A model generated the notes under the pieces. It was not told the origin of the DNA. It searched no databases and worked only from the letters and a program-made list of their open reading frames with translations. The position numbers and the translations under genes are program-made. From Nosocomiicoccus massiliensis (GTDB lineage: Bacteria; Bacillota; Bacilli; Staphylococcales; Salinicoccaceae), in the NCBI RefSeq assembly GCF_002871345.2, contig NZ_CP136964.1, forward strand, positions 1,178,001-1,242,000: 64,000 nucleotides of DNA. The letters are read 5' to 3'. Shown here in pieces: positions 35,776 to 44,568 of this stretch (the stretch's first letter is position 1; each line of letters opens with the position of its first letter).

Positions 35776-35803
35776 TTGCTTTAAATTACCACCATGCTAT
35801 AAT
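35776..35803 (+). promoter_or_regulatory. Promoter of the tRNA pair
   Basis: TTGCTT, 16 bases, TATAAT with an extended -10 (TGC before TATAAT), 21 bases upstream of tRNA-Glu. Confidence 0.7.
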
Positions 35804-35824
35804 AAGTCTTGTGTTCAGATAACT

Positions 35825-35896
35825 GGCCCCTTGGTCAAGCGGTTAAGACACCGCCCTTTCACGGCGGTAACACGGGTTCGAGTCCCGTAGGGGTCA
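35825..35896 (+). tRNA. tRNA-Glu (UUC anticodon)
   Basis: A 72-base cloverleaf: acceptor GGCCCCT with AGGGGTC, D arm with GGTCAAGCGGTTAAGAC, anticodon stem CCGCC/GGCGG with loop CTTTCAC (anticodon TTC), T arm ACGGGTTCGAGTCCCGT. CCA is not encoded. Same position between purA and walR as in Staphylococcus. Confidence 0.96.
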
Positions 35897-35923
35897 TTTT
35901 TATTTTGTTTACTTATCTGAATT

Positions 35924-35996
35924 GGTCCCGTGGTGTAGCGGTTAACATGCCTGCCTGTCACGCAGGAGATCGCGGGTTCGATTCCCGTCGGGACCG
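35924..35996 (+). tRNA. tRNA-Asp (GUC anticodon)
   Basis: A 73-base cloverleaf: acceptor GGTCCCG with CGGGACC, anticodon stem CCTGC/GCAGG with loop CTGTCAC (anticodon GTC), T arm GCGGGTTCGATTCCCGT, discriminator G. CCA is not encoded. It lies 27 bases after tRNA-Glu in the same transcript. Confidence 0.96.
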
Positions 35997-36001
35997 TAAG
36001 T

Positions 36002-36034
36002 ATCCTCTAGTGAAATATCGCTAGAGGATTTTTT
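36002..36034 (+). terminator. Terminator after tRNA-Asp
   Basis: ATCCTCTAG and CTAGAGGAT around a 10-base loop, then TTTTTAT, six bases after the tRNA. Confidence 0.87.
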
Positions 36035-36100
36035 ATGGAATTTTATATTATTAGAATAGTCTGAAAAAATTATTATTACTATTGACAATTTATAGTTAAA

Positions 36101-36469
36101 ATGATTAAGATGAAAGAAATTCAAAAAGAACGCGGACTTGCGTATCTATTTATCGCGCATGATTTATCGATGGTTAAATACATTTCAGATAGAATTGCAG
36201 TGATGTATAAAGGTAAGCTACTAGAAATTGGTGAAGCGGATGACTTATATCAAAATCCAGTTCATCCATACACGAAGTCCCTACTTTCGGCTGTACCACA
36301 GCCAGACCCTGAAAGTGAGAAAGAACGTCAACGTATTCCATATACACCGACAGAATACAGCGAATCCGACGAAGAAGATTTGATGCTGAGAGACCTCGGT
36401 AACGGTCATTTCGTTTACTGTACAACAAAAGAATTTGAAGCATGGTCAAAAGAGTATCCCACAGTTTAA
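36101..36469 (+). pseudogene. C-terminal fragment of an OppF/AppF-type peptide ABC transporter ATPase
   Basis: 122 codons that match only the end of oligopeptide-transporter ATPases: the H-loop region YLFIAHDLSMVKYISDRIAVMYKGKLLEIG, then NPVHPYTKSLLSAVPQPDP (the OppD/OppF C-terminal domain) and a tail ending HFVYCTTKEFEAWSKEYP. Walker A, the Q-loop, the ABC signature and Walker B are all absent; similarity begins abruptly at the helix KMKEIQKERGL. No RBS precedes the ATG. It stands alone between tRNA-Asp and walR, with its own terminator. A functional ATPase is excluded; an expressed short protein is possible but unlikely. Confidence 0.85.
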
Positions 36470-36485
36470 TACTGTGGGATTTTTC
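36456..36485 (+). terminator. Terminator overlapping the end of the oppF fragment
   Basis: ATCCCACAGT and ACTGTGGGAT, 10-base perfect stem around TTAAT, followed by TTTTTCG. The 5' arm lies in the last codons of the fragment. Confidence 0.85.
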
Positions 36486-36575
36486 GTGGTATAATTTATA
36501 GTTATAGTATAATAATATGTACATAAATATTTTAGAAATAGAGATATATTATTTTCTCTAGAACGGGGGAAAACA

Positions 36576-37274
36576 ATGCCAGCTAAAATAGTTGTAGTTG
36601 ATGATGAAAAGCCAATCGCAGAGATTTTAGAATTTAACTTACAAAAAGAAGGTTACGAAGTTTTAATTGCGCACGAAGGTAACGAAGCCCTTGAACTAAT
36701 ATTGGAAGAAGTACCAGATCTTATTTTGCTCGATATTATGTTACCGGGTAAAGATGGTATGGATATTTGTAAAGAAGTACGTAAATATCATGATATGCCG
36801 ATTATTATGTTAACAGCAAAAGATGACGAAATCGACAAAGTACTCGGTTTAGAACTTGGTGCGGATGATTACGTTACGAAGCCATTTTCAGCACGTGAAT
36901 TAATTGCACGTGTTAAGGCAAACTTACGCCGTAAAACACCGTCAACTGAAGAGGCTAAAAAAGATGAAAACATCATCACAAATCGTGAGATTACGATTGA
37001 TCTAGATGCATATCTTGTTAAAAAGAATGATGTTGAAGTCGAACTTACACAACGTGAATTTGAGTTATTAAAATATTTAGCACAGTATCCAGGGCAAGTG
37101 ATGACACGTGAACATTTACTTGAAACAGTTTGGGGTTATGACTACTTCGGAGATGTACGTACTGTAGACGTAACAATCCGTCGTTTAAGAGAGAAAATTG
37201 AAACAGATTCTAGTCATCCAGAGTACATTTTAACACGCCGTGGTGTCGGATACTTTTTAAAAGGTGACGACTAA
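36576..37274 (+). CDS. walR: Response regulator WalR (YycF)
   Basis: 232 residues: receiver domain with acidic pocket VVDDEKP (Asp9/10), phospho-acceptor Asp in [16 protein letters not shown] (about residue 53), Lys in [15 protein letters not shown] (about 101), and an OmpR-type winged-helix domain ([31 protein letters not shown] ... [12 protein letters not shown]). WalR controls autolysins and is usually essential. GGGGGA precedes the ATG, and walK begins at the next base after the stop. Confidence 0.97.
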   Translation: MPAKIVVVDDEKPIAEILEFNLQKEGYEVLIAHEGNEALELILEEVPDLILLDIMLPGKDGMDICKEVRKYHDMPIIMLTAKDDEIDKVLGLELGADDYVTKPFSARELIARVKANLRRKTPSTEEAKKDENIITNREITIDLDAYLVKKNDVEVELTQREFELLKYLAQYPGQVMTREHLLETVWGYDYFGDVRTVDVTIRRLREKIETDSSHPEYILTRRGVGYFLKGDD

Positions 37275-39122
37275 ATGCTGAACTATTGGCGTCGAAACAT
37301 TCAATCTCTTCAAGTTAAACTCGTCGTTATATACGTTTTATTAATCATTATCGGTATGCAAATTATCGGATTATATTTTACAAACGTATTAGAAAGAGAT
37401 TTAACAGAAAACTTTAAAAGTAACATCGAGTCACAAATTGACTTAATCGAAACGCGTATCGTCGAGCTCGATAGCGAACATGAAAACAATCGTAATAAAT
37501 TTCAGCAAGAAGTACAAAAAGTGATCGATGATTATGGTAATCGTTCAGATGTTAATGAAATTCGATACGTAAACTCCGATCAAATACTTCTTGCAACGAG
37601 CAAGATTTCTAACGAATCGACGTTAAACTCTCGAGTGAACATAAAAGAGTTAAACGAAGCGTTAGAAACCGGCACTCAAAATGATGATATATTCGTAAGT
37701 AAAGCGGATGATAACAAACGTATGTGGATTGTGAACTCTCCTGTTATTGCACACGATAAAGTAATTGGAAGTCTATACGTTGCATCAAACATCGAGAACG
37801 TATATTCGCAACTCGAAAAAATTAACAATACATTTATTATCGCAACTGCGATATCACTCATTATTACGACAGTGCTCGGTATATTTGTTGCACGTACGAT
37901 TACAAAACCGATTATTAGTATGAGAAACCAAGCACTTCTCATGTCTGAGGGTAACTATACGTCTCGCGTACAAATATATAGTGATGATGAAATTGGTCAA
38001 CTTGCTGAATCGTTCAATATCTTGTCTAAACGCGTTCAAGAAGCACAAGCGAATACTGAAAGTGAGAAGAACCGACTAGACTCTGTTATCACACATATGT
38101 CAGACGGTATTATTTCATCTGACAGACGCGGTGGAATACGTCTCGCAAACGACACAGCGTTATATATGTTAGATGTTAAGTACGAGGATATTTTAAATAA
38201 AAATATGATTACAGAACTCGGACTTGAAGACGAGCTCGAATTATCCGATATACTAGATGATCGTGATACGTCTCATTTAATATTTTTAGAATCTAAAGAA
38301 GGTAACCGCATCGTCCGTGTGAACTTTAGTGCTATCGTTAAAGATACTGGATTTGTCAGTGGATTTATCGCTGTAATGCATGACGTTACAGAACAAGAAG
38401 AATTCGAAAGAGAGCGTCGAGAATTCGTTGCGAACGTATCTCACGAGCTTCGTACCCCACTCACTTCGATGCATAGTTATATCGAAGCTTTAGAAGACGG
38501 TGCATGGCAAGATGACGAAATCGCGCCACGATTTTTAAAAGTTACACGTGAAGAAACAGAGCGTATGTCCCGACTCGTTGAAGACTTACTTCAACTTTCA
38601 CGTATGGACAGTGAAGTCGAAGAAATCAATAAAGAAGTTGTGAACTTTAATATGTTCTTAGAAAATATTATCGAGCGATTCACAGTAACATTTAAAGATG
38701 AGGTTGTATTTACTAAAAATATACCGAACAAACCAATCTATTCTGAAATCGCAATAGATAAGATGATGCAAGTGCTTGATAACGTTATAACTAACGCTAT
38801 AAAATATCAAACACGTACACCTAAAAAGGTTGAATTCCACTTACAAGAGAACACGTTATACAAACGCATGACGTTACGAATTAAAGACCACGGTCTCGGA
38901 ATACCGGGTAAAAATGTCAATCAAATCTTCGATCGATTTTATAGAATCGATAAATCACGTACACGTCAAATGGGTGGTACCGGACTTGGACTCGCAATTT
39001 CTAAGGAGATTGTCGAAGCGCACGACGGTAAAATTTGGGCGACGAGTATTGAAGGTGAAGGCACGACAATTTTCATTAACTTACCTTGTTTAGATATTGA
39101 AGAGGATGAGTGGGATGAATAA
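37275..39122 (+). CDS. walK: Sensor histidine kinase WalK (YycG)
   Basis: 615 residues: membrane helix (about 13-35), extracellular sensor domain (about 36-183), second helix (about 184-203), HAMP domain (about 204-256, [20 protein letters not shown]), PAS domain (about 262-375), HisKA with the phospho-accepting His in [19 protein letters not shown], and HATPase_c with [22 protein letters not shown] and [19 protein letters not shown]. It senses wall or septal state and phosphorylates WalR. Its stop overlaps the walH start by eight bases. Confidence 0.97.
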   Translation: MLNYWRRNIQSLQVKLVVIYVLLIIIGMQIIGLYFTNVLERDLTENFKSNIESQIDLIETRIVELDSEHENNRNKFQQEVQKVIDDYGNRSDVNEIRYVNSDQILLATSKISNESTLNSRVNIKELNEALETGTQNDDIFVSKADDNKRMWIVNSPVIAHDKVIGSLYVASNIENVYSQLEKINNTFIIATAISLIITTVLGIFVARTITKPIISMRNQALLMSEGNYTSRVQIYSDDEIGQLAESFNILSKRVQEAQANTESEKNRLDSVITHMSDGIISSDRRGGIRLANDTALYMLDVKYEDILNKNMITELGLEDELELSDILDDRDTSHLIFLESKEGNRIVRVNFSAIVKDTGFVSGFIAVMHDVTEQEEFERERREFVANVSHELRTPLTSMHSYIEALEDGAWQDDEIAPRFLKVTREETERMSRLVEDLLQLSRMDSEVEEINKEVVNFNMFLENIIERFTVTFKDEVVFTKNIPNKPIYSEIAIDKMMQVLDNVITNAIKYQTRTPKKVEFHLQENTLYKRMTLRIKDHGLGIPGKNVNQIFDRFYRIDKSRTRQMGGTGLGLAISKEIVEAHDGKIWATSIEGEGTTIFINLPCLDIEEDEWDE

Positions 39123-40425
39123 AGAACACGTCAAAACAGTAGTGCTAACGTTACTCGTCATTATAAGTTGTATACTCACATATAAAAGCTGGAGTTATAC
39201 TGCAGAATTCGAAACTATTGATACAACACTTTCACCGTCACCGATGGCCTCTCAAGGTGAGGATGTGACGTTTGGAGATGTGATACGAGCGTATCAAGTT
39301 GTCTATGCAACAGAACAAGAAGAAATTGGAACAGTCGATAAAGACGTAATTGCTGAAATTGGGAAGTTATTTAACGAAAAAGAGGTTCAATTTTTAAATC
39401 ATCCAGAAAGCATTAATCAGTTAAAAGCAGATGCACTTATTGAAGGTAGCGAGATGCTTTTAATTGATTATTACTCAGAGATACCTGCACGTACATTTTT
39501 TACGATGTTAAAAAGTGACATCGATGAGAATTTTGTAGATTTTCAGTTTGATCGTGTGTTTTTAGAGTTGCACGACAATTACGTCGTTTTTAACTTTTTT
39601 AACAGTGAACGTACGATGTTTATACCGTATAGAATTGATGTTAGTAAAGATGAAGTTATACAGATTATCAATCGAAATAGCGACAAATTTACAGATTATT
39701 CGATGGTGATTACAAACGAAGCGACATCAAACAGACTGACAGCGATATACGGTCCAAAGTCGCCAGGTAAAAAGACTGTACACCAATTTATACCATCGAC
39801 AATCAGTGTTTCTGCAATGAACGAAACACTGTTTACTCAATCAAATATAGAACAAAAGCAAACAAAAGATATTACAGTGTACGAAGCAGATACTGAAATC
39901 GCGACGTATACATCGAGTAATTATCAATATACGTTTATGAATTTAAAAGGATCAGACGTTAATGAACTGTCCCCCTATCGTTCGATTGAAAAGTCATTCA
40001 TCTTTTTAAATGGACATATGGGCTTAACGTCAAGATATACTCTACTTGAGTATGATAGCGACGATAATCTCGTAGTGTATCGACCACTTATAAATAACTA
40101 TATTGTTTTTAGCGATGAAATTATGAGTGAAATTTACGTGAAAATCGGTAAGACGACAATCACAGAATATAGTCGACCGATGATTCAGTTAAATGCAAAC
40201 ATTCCTTCTGATTTAAGTGTGACGTTAGAAGATATTGAAAAAGTACGTTACCAAATTGTATTACATGAAGATTATGAGCTATCAAAGGTTAGCAAAATTA
40301 TCATCGCATATGATTTAAAGCATAATACAGATCAAAGTGAGTTAAACGTAGTTGAGTATACACCGAGTTGGTATATTTTATATGATGGAGAATGGATAAA
40401 ATACGATATTGGAGAGGAAGCGTAA
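39115..40425 (+). CDS. walH: WalK regulatory protein WalH (YycH)
   Basis: 436 residues from the ATG at 39115, which overlaps the walK end; GAGGATGAG lies upstream. An N-terminal membrane anchor (about 4-24, [21 protein letters not shown]) is followed by a large extracellular part, as in YycH. In Bacillus YycH restrains WalK through membrane contacts; in Staphylococcus aureus it promotes WalK activity. Sequence is divergent, so the assignment relies on topology and position between walK and walI. Confidence 0.9.
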   Translation: MNKEHVKTVVLTLLVIISCILTYKSWSYTAEFETIDTTLSPSPMASQGEDVTFGDVIRAYQVVYATEQEEIGTVDKDVIAEIGKLFNEKEVQFLNHPESINQLKADALIEGSEMLLIDYYSEIPARTFFTMLKSDIDENFVDFQFDRVFLELHDNYVVFNFFNSERTMFIPYRIDVSKDEVIQIINRNSDKFTDYSMVITNEATSNRLTAIYGPKSPGKKTVHQFIPSTISVSAMNETLFTQSNIEQKQTKDITVYEADTEIATYTSSNYQYTFMNLKGSDVNELSPYRSIEKSFIFLNGHMGLTSRYTLLEYDSDDNLVVYRPLINNYIVFSDEIMSEIYVKIGKTTITEYSRPMIQLNANIPSDLSVTLEDIEKVRYQIVLHEDYELSKVSKIIIAYDLKHNTDQSELNVVEYTPSWYILYDGEWIKYDIGEEA

Positions 40426-41177
40426 TGGATTGGAAACTAAGTAAATCTATATATATTACAGTGTTTTTAATCATCAATATCGTATTGTTGATAGTTTTAT
40501 ATAATCAATATAATATACAAGAACGACATGAATCGAGTAGAAGTCAGTCTATTAGTAAAAGTGCAGATTATAAAACGAACGTTGATGCTCTAAAAAATAT
40601 AAAACTATCCGTATTAAACGGTATGCAACATGAGTTTCAATCTGAAACTAGTATGAATCAAAGTGGAATAACACAAAATGTTTTTGAAGTTAAAGATTTA
40701 GAATTAGATTCAACAAAAATTAAAGAATATATCGATAAAGAAGTATTTAGAGGAAGTGAGTACACGTATGATTCAGAAAATAGTATTTCAGATACGATTT
40801 ACTATAATCAAATGTACGACTCACTTCCGATATTCAATAATAGCGTAGGCCGTATTAAAGTAGTTAAAGAGAGTGATGGCGCATTGCGCTTTGAACAGGG
40901 ATATATCTCTAATATCTCTGTAAACGAATATTCAAAACAAGTACAAGTGAGCGACCCGATAAAACTTGCTGAAGAACTTGCTAAAGAAAAGGTAATTTCA
41001 AAAGAAGCGGTTTTAAAATCGAGTACACTCGGTCATTACGTCATACTTTTAAACGATGAAGAACAACAAGTGTTGTTACGACCGAAATGGAAACTTGTCA
41101 TTGAAGAAGATGATAGAACACGTATTATATACGTAGATGCAATCAATGCATCTGAAGAAATAATTGAAGGTGAGTGA
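40425..41177 (+). CDS. walI: WalK regulatory protein WalI (YycI)
   Basis: 250 residues from the ATG at 40425 (GGAGAGGAAG upstream; TAATG overlap with walH). One membrane anchor near the N-terminus ([20 protein letters not shown] onward) and an extracellular domain with the YycI-type motif FNNSVGRIKVVKESDGALRFEQGYI. It works with WalH on WalK. The next gene, walJ, starts eight bases past its stop. Confidence 0.9.
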   Translation: MDWKLSKSIYITVFLIINIVLLIVLYNQYNIQERHESSRSQSISKSADYKTNVDALKNIKLSVLNGMQHEFQSETSMNQSGITQNVFEVKDLELDSTKIKEYIDKEVFRGSEYTYDSENSISDTIYYNQMYDSLPIFNNSVGRIKVVKESDGALRFEQGYISNISVNEYSKQVQVSDPIKLAEELAKEKVISKEAVLKSSTLGHYVILLNDEEQQVLLRPKWKLVIEEDDRTRIIYVDAINASEEIIEGE

Positions 41178-41185
41178 CATCCACA

Positions 41186-41974
41186 ATGAAAATGAGCGTA
41201 CTTGCGAGCGGCTCGACAGGGAATTGTATATATGTTGAGTCCGAATCAGGTAGTCTTTTAATCGATGTGGGTCTTACATGTAAGCGAACAGAACTTGCGT
41301 TAAATAAAATAGAGCGATCATTAAACGATATTGACGCTATTTTAATCACACATGAGCATAGCGATCATATAAAAGGTTTAAAAGTCATCGCAAAGCGTTA
41401 TAACATACCGATATTCGCGAATAAAAAGACATGGCAAGCTATTGAATCTAAAAATATTCACGTCAATAGAGAGCAAAAATTTGAATTTAACGCATTAAAC
41501 TATAAAGAAATTATCGGTTTAGATGTCGAATCATTCAACGTCTCACATGATGCGGTAGATCCACAGTTTTACACCCTATCACAAAATGATAAAAAACTAT
41601 CCGTTATTACAGATACCGGGTACGTCTCAGATGAGATGAAAGGTATTATAAAAGATAGCGACGTATTCGTATTTGAATCTAACCACGACGTCGATATGCT
41701 TCGTGCGGGTAGATACCCATGGGTAACAAAGCAACGTATATTAAGTGATGTTGGACACGTATCAAACGAAGACGCCGCACATGCGATGAAAGACGTTATT
41801 ACAGATCGAACGAAACGAATTTATTTATCGCATTTAAGTCAAGACAACAACATCAAAGAACTCGCACGAATGAGTGTAGAGCAAGTGTTAAATCATCATG
41901 ATGTCGATACAGTGTCACATGTGGAATTACACGATACAGATAAAGACGAACCAACGAGAATATATACATTATAA
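41186..41974 (+). CDS. walJ: Metallo-beta-lactamase-fold hydrolase WalJ (YycJ)
   Basis: 262 residues from the ATG at 41186 (MKMSVLASGSTGNC), with GAAGGTGAG upstream; a GTG at 41174 is too close to that RBS. The metal-binding motif ILITHEHSDHIKGL (HxHxDH, about residues 54-67) and ITDTGYVSD mark the MBL superfamily. YycJ is probably an exonuclease acting in DNA repair or replication-linked processes. It ends the wal operon; a terminator and DnaA boxes follow. Confidence 0.94.
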   Translation: MKMSVLASGSTGNCIYVESESGSLLIDVGLTCKRTELALNKIERSLNDIDAILITHEHSDHIKGLKVIAKRYNIPIFANKKTWQAIESKNIHVNREQKFEFNALNYKEIIGLDVESFNVSHDAVDPQFYTLSQNDKKLSVITDTGYVSDEMKGIIKDSDVFVFESNHDVDMLRAGRYPWVTKQRILSDVGHVSNEDAAHAMKDVITDRTKRIYLSHLSQDNNIKELARMSVEQVLNHHDVDTVSHVELHDTDKDEPTRIYTL

Positions 41975-41977
41975 AAG

Positions 41978-42021
41978 TTATCCACAGAGATATGTGTATA
42001 ACTACTGAATAATGTGGATAA
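41978..42021. other. DnaA-box cluster between walJ and rlmH
   Basis: Two perfect DnaA boxes (TTATCCACA at 41978-41986 and TGTGGATAA at 42013-42021) flank a one-mismatch copy (TGTGTATAA at 41993-42001) within 44 bases, three bases past the walJ stop. They lie about 26 kb from oriC. Confidence 0.75.
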
Positions 42022-42026
42022 CTTGG

Positions 42027-42056
42027 GGACCAAGTGTGGAATACTTGGTCCTTTTC
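42027..42056 (+). terminator. Terminator after the wal operon
   Basis: GGACCAAGT and ACTTGGTCC, 9-base perfect stem around a 7-base loop, followed by TTTTCTG. Confidence 0.85.
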
Positions 42057-42085
42057 TGTGAATAAGTTTAAAAGAAGGTGAAAAT

Positions 42086-42565
42086 ATGAAAATAACGATT
42101 ATCACTGTTGGAAAATTAAAAGAGAAATATTGGCGTGAAGCGGTTAAAGAATATGAAAAGAGACTCAGTAAATATGCGAACGTCTCACTCATTGAAGTAA
42201 AAGACGAGCCGGAACCAAATAACGCGAGTGAAAAAGATATAGAAAACATTAAACATAAAGAAGCGGAACGTATTTTATCAAAAATAAAACCAAATCAACA
42301 CGTCGTCACGTTAGAAATAAACGGAGAAGCACACTCGTCAGAAAGTTTTGCAAAACAATATAATAACTGGAAAACACAAGGCAAAAGTAATGTCGTATTC
42401 GTCATTGGAGGAAGTAACGGAATTGGAGAAGACGTGTTAAAACGATCAAACGAAGCAATCAGCTTCGGAAAAATGACCTACCCTCATCAAATGATGAAAG
42501 TTATACTACTCGAGCAGTTATTTAGGGTGAATAAGATTTTGAATAATGAGAGTTATCATAAGTGA
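42086..42565 (+). CDS. rlmH: 23S rRNA (pseudouridine-1915-N3) methyltransferase RlmH
   Basis: 159 residues, the fixed RlmH length. MKITIITVGKLKEKYWREAVKEYEKRL at the start, HVVTLEINGEAHSSESFA in the middle, VFVIGGSNGIGEDVLKRSNE (SAM-binding SPOUT knot, about 104-123) and the C-terminal KMTYPHQMMKVILLEQLFR and NESYHK. It methylates pseudouridine 1915 in helix 69. GAAGGTG lies before the ATG. This is orfX of Staphylococcus, whose last codons are the SCC insertion site. Confidence 0.98.
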   Translation: MKITIITVGKLKEKYWREAVKEYEKRLSKYANVSLIEVKDEPEPNNASEKDIENIKHKEAERILSKIKPNQHVVTLEINGEAHSSESFAKQYNNWKTQGKSNVVFVIGGSNGIGEDVLKRSNEAISFGKMTYPHQMMKVILLEQLFRVNKILNNESYHK

Positions 42566-42567
42566 TG
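42548..42567 (+). other. SCC attachment-site sequence at the rlmH 3' end
   Basis: GAGAGTTATCATAAGTGATG contains TATCATAAGTGATG, the core recognised by Ccr recombinases at the end of rlmH in staphylococci. I found no convincing second copy downstream within the window. Confidence 0.75.
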
Positions 42568-42666
42568 TGGTTACTTAAAATAAACATACATTATTCATTA
42601 CTTTGAAGATTCTTTATCATACAATTAGTTTATTGAATTCAAATAAAGTTTATGAGGTGAATGTAA

Positions 42667-42735
42667 ATGACTCAATATTGGTTAATATCTGCTAACCATA
42701 ATAAATATGATCATGAAGCGGCATTCCAAAAATGA
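42667..42735 (+). pseudogene. 5' fragment of an SCC-type gene (possibly EVE-domain protein)
   Basis: Only 22 codons remain: MTQYWLISANHNKYD then HEAAFQK and a stop. GAGGTGA lies just upstream, so the start is genuine. The opening YWLISAN resembles the first strand of EVE-domain (modified-base-binding) proteins, which occur in SCC elements; that identity is uncertain. The fragment stops exactly where the ccrA remnant on the other strand begins, so both were cut at one junction near 42731-42738. Confidence 0.5.
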
Positions 42736-42805
42736 GAGATTTCTGAGTAGCTAAGCTTTGTTGTTTTAATGTACTTTGACGTACATAACCAATGGCTTTG
42801 ACCAT
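42731..42805 (-). pseudogene. 5' fragment of a ccrA-type cassette recombinase gene
   Basis: From an ATG at 42803-42805 with GGAGGTG upstream, 25 codons read MVKAIGYVRQSTLKQQSLAT then QKSLI. This closely matches the N-terminus of CcrA serine recombinases of SCC elements (form xxAIGYxRQSTxKQQSLxxQK), including the catalytic-domain Arg-Gln-Ser. After this the frame leaves the family and stops. The rest of the roughly 450-codon gene, ccrB and the cargo are absent. It lies 166 bases after the rlmH attachment site. Confidence 0.85.
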
Positions 42806-42856
42806 AGTATTCACCTCCACGAAGATAATATATATTTATGAATAAGTTCAAATAAA

Positions 42857-42885
42857 GGTCCAACGTGTCATCAACACGTTGGACC
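42857..42885 (-). terminator. Terminator upstream of the ccrA remnant
   Basis: GGTCCAACGTG and CACGTTGGACC pair perfectly (11 bases); the minus-strand reading continues TTTATTTG. It would have ended a minus-strand gene to the right of ccrA that is now missing. 42886-43053 shows no other gene, only AT-rich DNA. Confidence 0.65.
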
Positions 42886-43059
42886 GCAATAATTAATGAT
42901 CATGATGTAATTTTTCAATAAAATAATTAGTTAATGATGCAATAAATTTATATTTCAAATATAAAGTATCTAATAAATGTTGTAAAATATCATTAAGTTA
43001 TTTACGATAAATATAAATTAAAAGATTATTTTTATCGTATAGTGGAGAGGTTAATGACA

Positions 43060-44352
43060 ATGAAACACATGCATTTATCCGTTTTAGCTTATAGTACAGG
43101 TCTACATCCTGCCTCTTGGAGACTACCGCATTCATATGTTGAAGAAGTTGGGGATATTGATTTTCAAATTAAGTTAGCAAAATTAGCTGAAAAAGGTAAA
43201 CTGGATGCATTCTTCTTAGGTGATGGTCAATATATTTCTGGAGAAGAAACGGGACATATCTCTTATTATTTTGAACCACTAACGGCGCTTGCCGCAATTT
43301 CACGTGAAACACATTCAATTGGTCTGATAGGTACCATTTCTTCTTCTTTTTATGAACCTTATCTTGCAGCTCGTATGCTTTCAAGTTTACATCAAATATC
43401 TCATGGACGTATTGGGGCAAATATTGTAACATCTCAATTTGATTTAGAAGCACAAAACTATTCGATGCAAGCTTTACCACATCTTGAAAAACGATATGAA
43501 CGAGCAGACGAATTTATTAATGTAATGAAAAAATTATGGGAGTCATTTACTGTAGAGGCTATCGTTAATCACAAAGAGTCAGGGATTGGCTTAAATCATC
43601 AGTATATTCATCCACTTCATTATCAAGGAAAGTATTTTCAAGTTGCCGGAGCTATTAACATTCCAACACCAAAATATGGTCGACCACGTTTATTTCAAGC
43701 AGGAACTTCCATTCCAGGTCGTGATTTAGCAGTACGACACGTGGATGCTATTTTTTCAATTGCATGGAATATACAAGATGGCCAACAGTTCAGACAAGAC
43801 ATTCATCAACGGGCTATGGAAGCAAATCGTCAACCCCCTCTTGTATTACCAGGTCTCACCGTTTATGTTGATGAGAATGAAGAGGATGCTTATAAACTTA
43901 AGCAACAATTAGATGATATGATTCCACTTGAAAAACGCAAGAAACAATTATCTAAAGCCATTGGTCTAGATATAAGTGAGTGGACACTAGATGAAGTCGT
44001 GCCATCATTACCACCTTATGAGGCATTAGAGAAAAAAGTTGTAAAATCTATGTATAAAGCCATACAACGTGCCGTTAAGACTGAGCAACTTACATTAAGA
44101 GATTTATTAGATCGTTTTGGTACTTGGGTAGGGCATAAGACAATAGTAGGAACTCCTGAACAAGTGGCGGATGAAATGATCGAATGGTTTGAAAAAGAAG
44201 CGTGCGATGGTTTTATGTTGATGGCCCCGACGTATCCAGAATCATTTGAAAAATTTATTCATTTAGTGATACCAATTCTTCAAGAACGTGGAGTGTTTAG
44301 AAGAGATTATGAGAGTCATCTGTTAAAAAATCATTTGGGTATAAAAAACTAA
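43060..44352 (+). CDS. LLM-class flavin-dependent monooxygenase (NtaA/SnaA-type)
   Basis: 430 residues of a TIM-barrel, FMN-dependent bacterial-luciferase-family enzyme. KHMHLSVLAYSTGLHPASWR at the start, DAFFLGDGQYISG, GLIGTISSSFYEPYLAARML (about 92-111), HGRIGANIVTSQFD and GRPRLFQAGTSIPGRDLAVRH are typical of the nitrilotriacetate/pristinamycin monooxygenase A group, which needs a separate flavin reductase. The start is chosen at 43060 (10 bases from GGAGAGG); GTG 43042 and ATG 43054 are alternatives. It stands alone next to the SCC scar, so it may be cargo. The substrate is unknown. Confidence 0.88.
   Translation: MKHMHLSVLAYSTGLHPASWRLPHSYVEEVGDIDFQIKLAKLAEKGKLDAFFLGDGQYISGEETGHISYYFEPLTALAAISRETHSIGLIGTISSSFYEPYLAARMLSSLHQISHGRIGANIVTSQFDLEAQNYSMQALPHLEKRYERADEFINVMKKLWESFTVEAIVNHKESGIGLNHQYIHPLHYQGKYFQVAGAINIPTPKYGRPRLFQAGTSIPGRDLAVRHVDAIFSIAWNIQDGQQFRQDIHQRAMEANRQPPLVLPGLTVYVDENEEDAYKLKQQLDDMIPLEKRKKQLSKAIGLDISEWTLDEVVPSLPPYEALEKKVVKSMYKAIQRAVKTEQLTLRDLLDRFGTWVGHKTIVGTPEQVADEMIEWFEKEACDGFMLMAPTYPESFEKFIHLVIPILQERGVFRRDYESHLLKNHLGIKN
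43296..43311. other. parS-like 16-mer inside the monooxygenase gene
   Basis: AATTTCACGTGAAACA matches 14 of 16 positions of TGTTTCACGTGAAACA; both mismatches are at the left end. It lies in coding sequence, so chance is a real possibility. Confidence 0.35.
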
Positions 44353-44495
44353 AAATCAATATTTACTTTATTCAATTTTACATATGTAATATCAGAAAAG
44401 ATATAGAATTATGGTATTATATGGTAAATATTAAGAACTAATTGGTTACTAAATATAAAATGTAATTATGTATTGGTAAAAGAGGATTTAAATGA

Positions 44496-44523
44496 AGGCG
44501 AAGTGCTCCTCAGCACTTCGCCT
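44496..44523. terminator. Terminator between convergent genes
   Basis: AGGCGAAGTGCT and AGCACTTCGCCT, 12-base perfect stem around CCTC. It serves the convergent monooxygenase (plus) and SDR (minus) genes. The remaining 44353-44568 sequence is AT-rich without another supported gene. Confidence 0.8.
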
Positions 44524-44568
44524 AAAATTTATTCAAAAGAATCATTTATATTTTAAGTGATTTATCAT

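Noticed and set aside
35809-36024. Open reading frame across the two tRNA genes
   Set aside because: It is a translation of the tRNA cloverleafs and their spacer.
38540-38555. 13/16 parS match in walK
   Set aside because: Three mismatches within coding sequence; expected by chance at this level of relaxation.
44494-44562. A 22-codon frame starting at an ATG after AGAGG
   Set aside because: Its first half is the terminator hairpin between two convergent genes; composition and position do not support a gene.
44545-44562. TTAAGTGATTTATCATTTAT as a possible second SCC attachment site
   Set aside because: Only TAAGTGAT is shared with the rlmH core; the match is too short to claim an element boundary.
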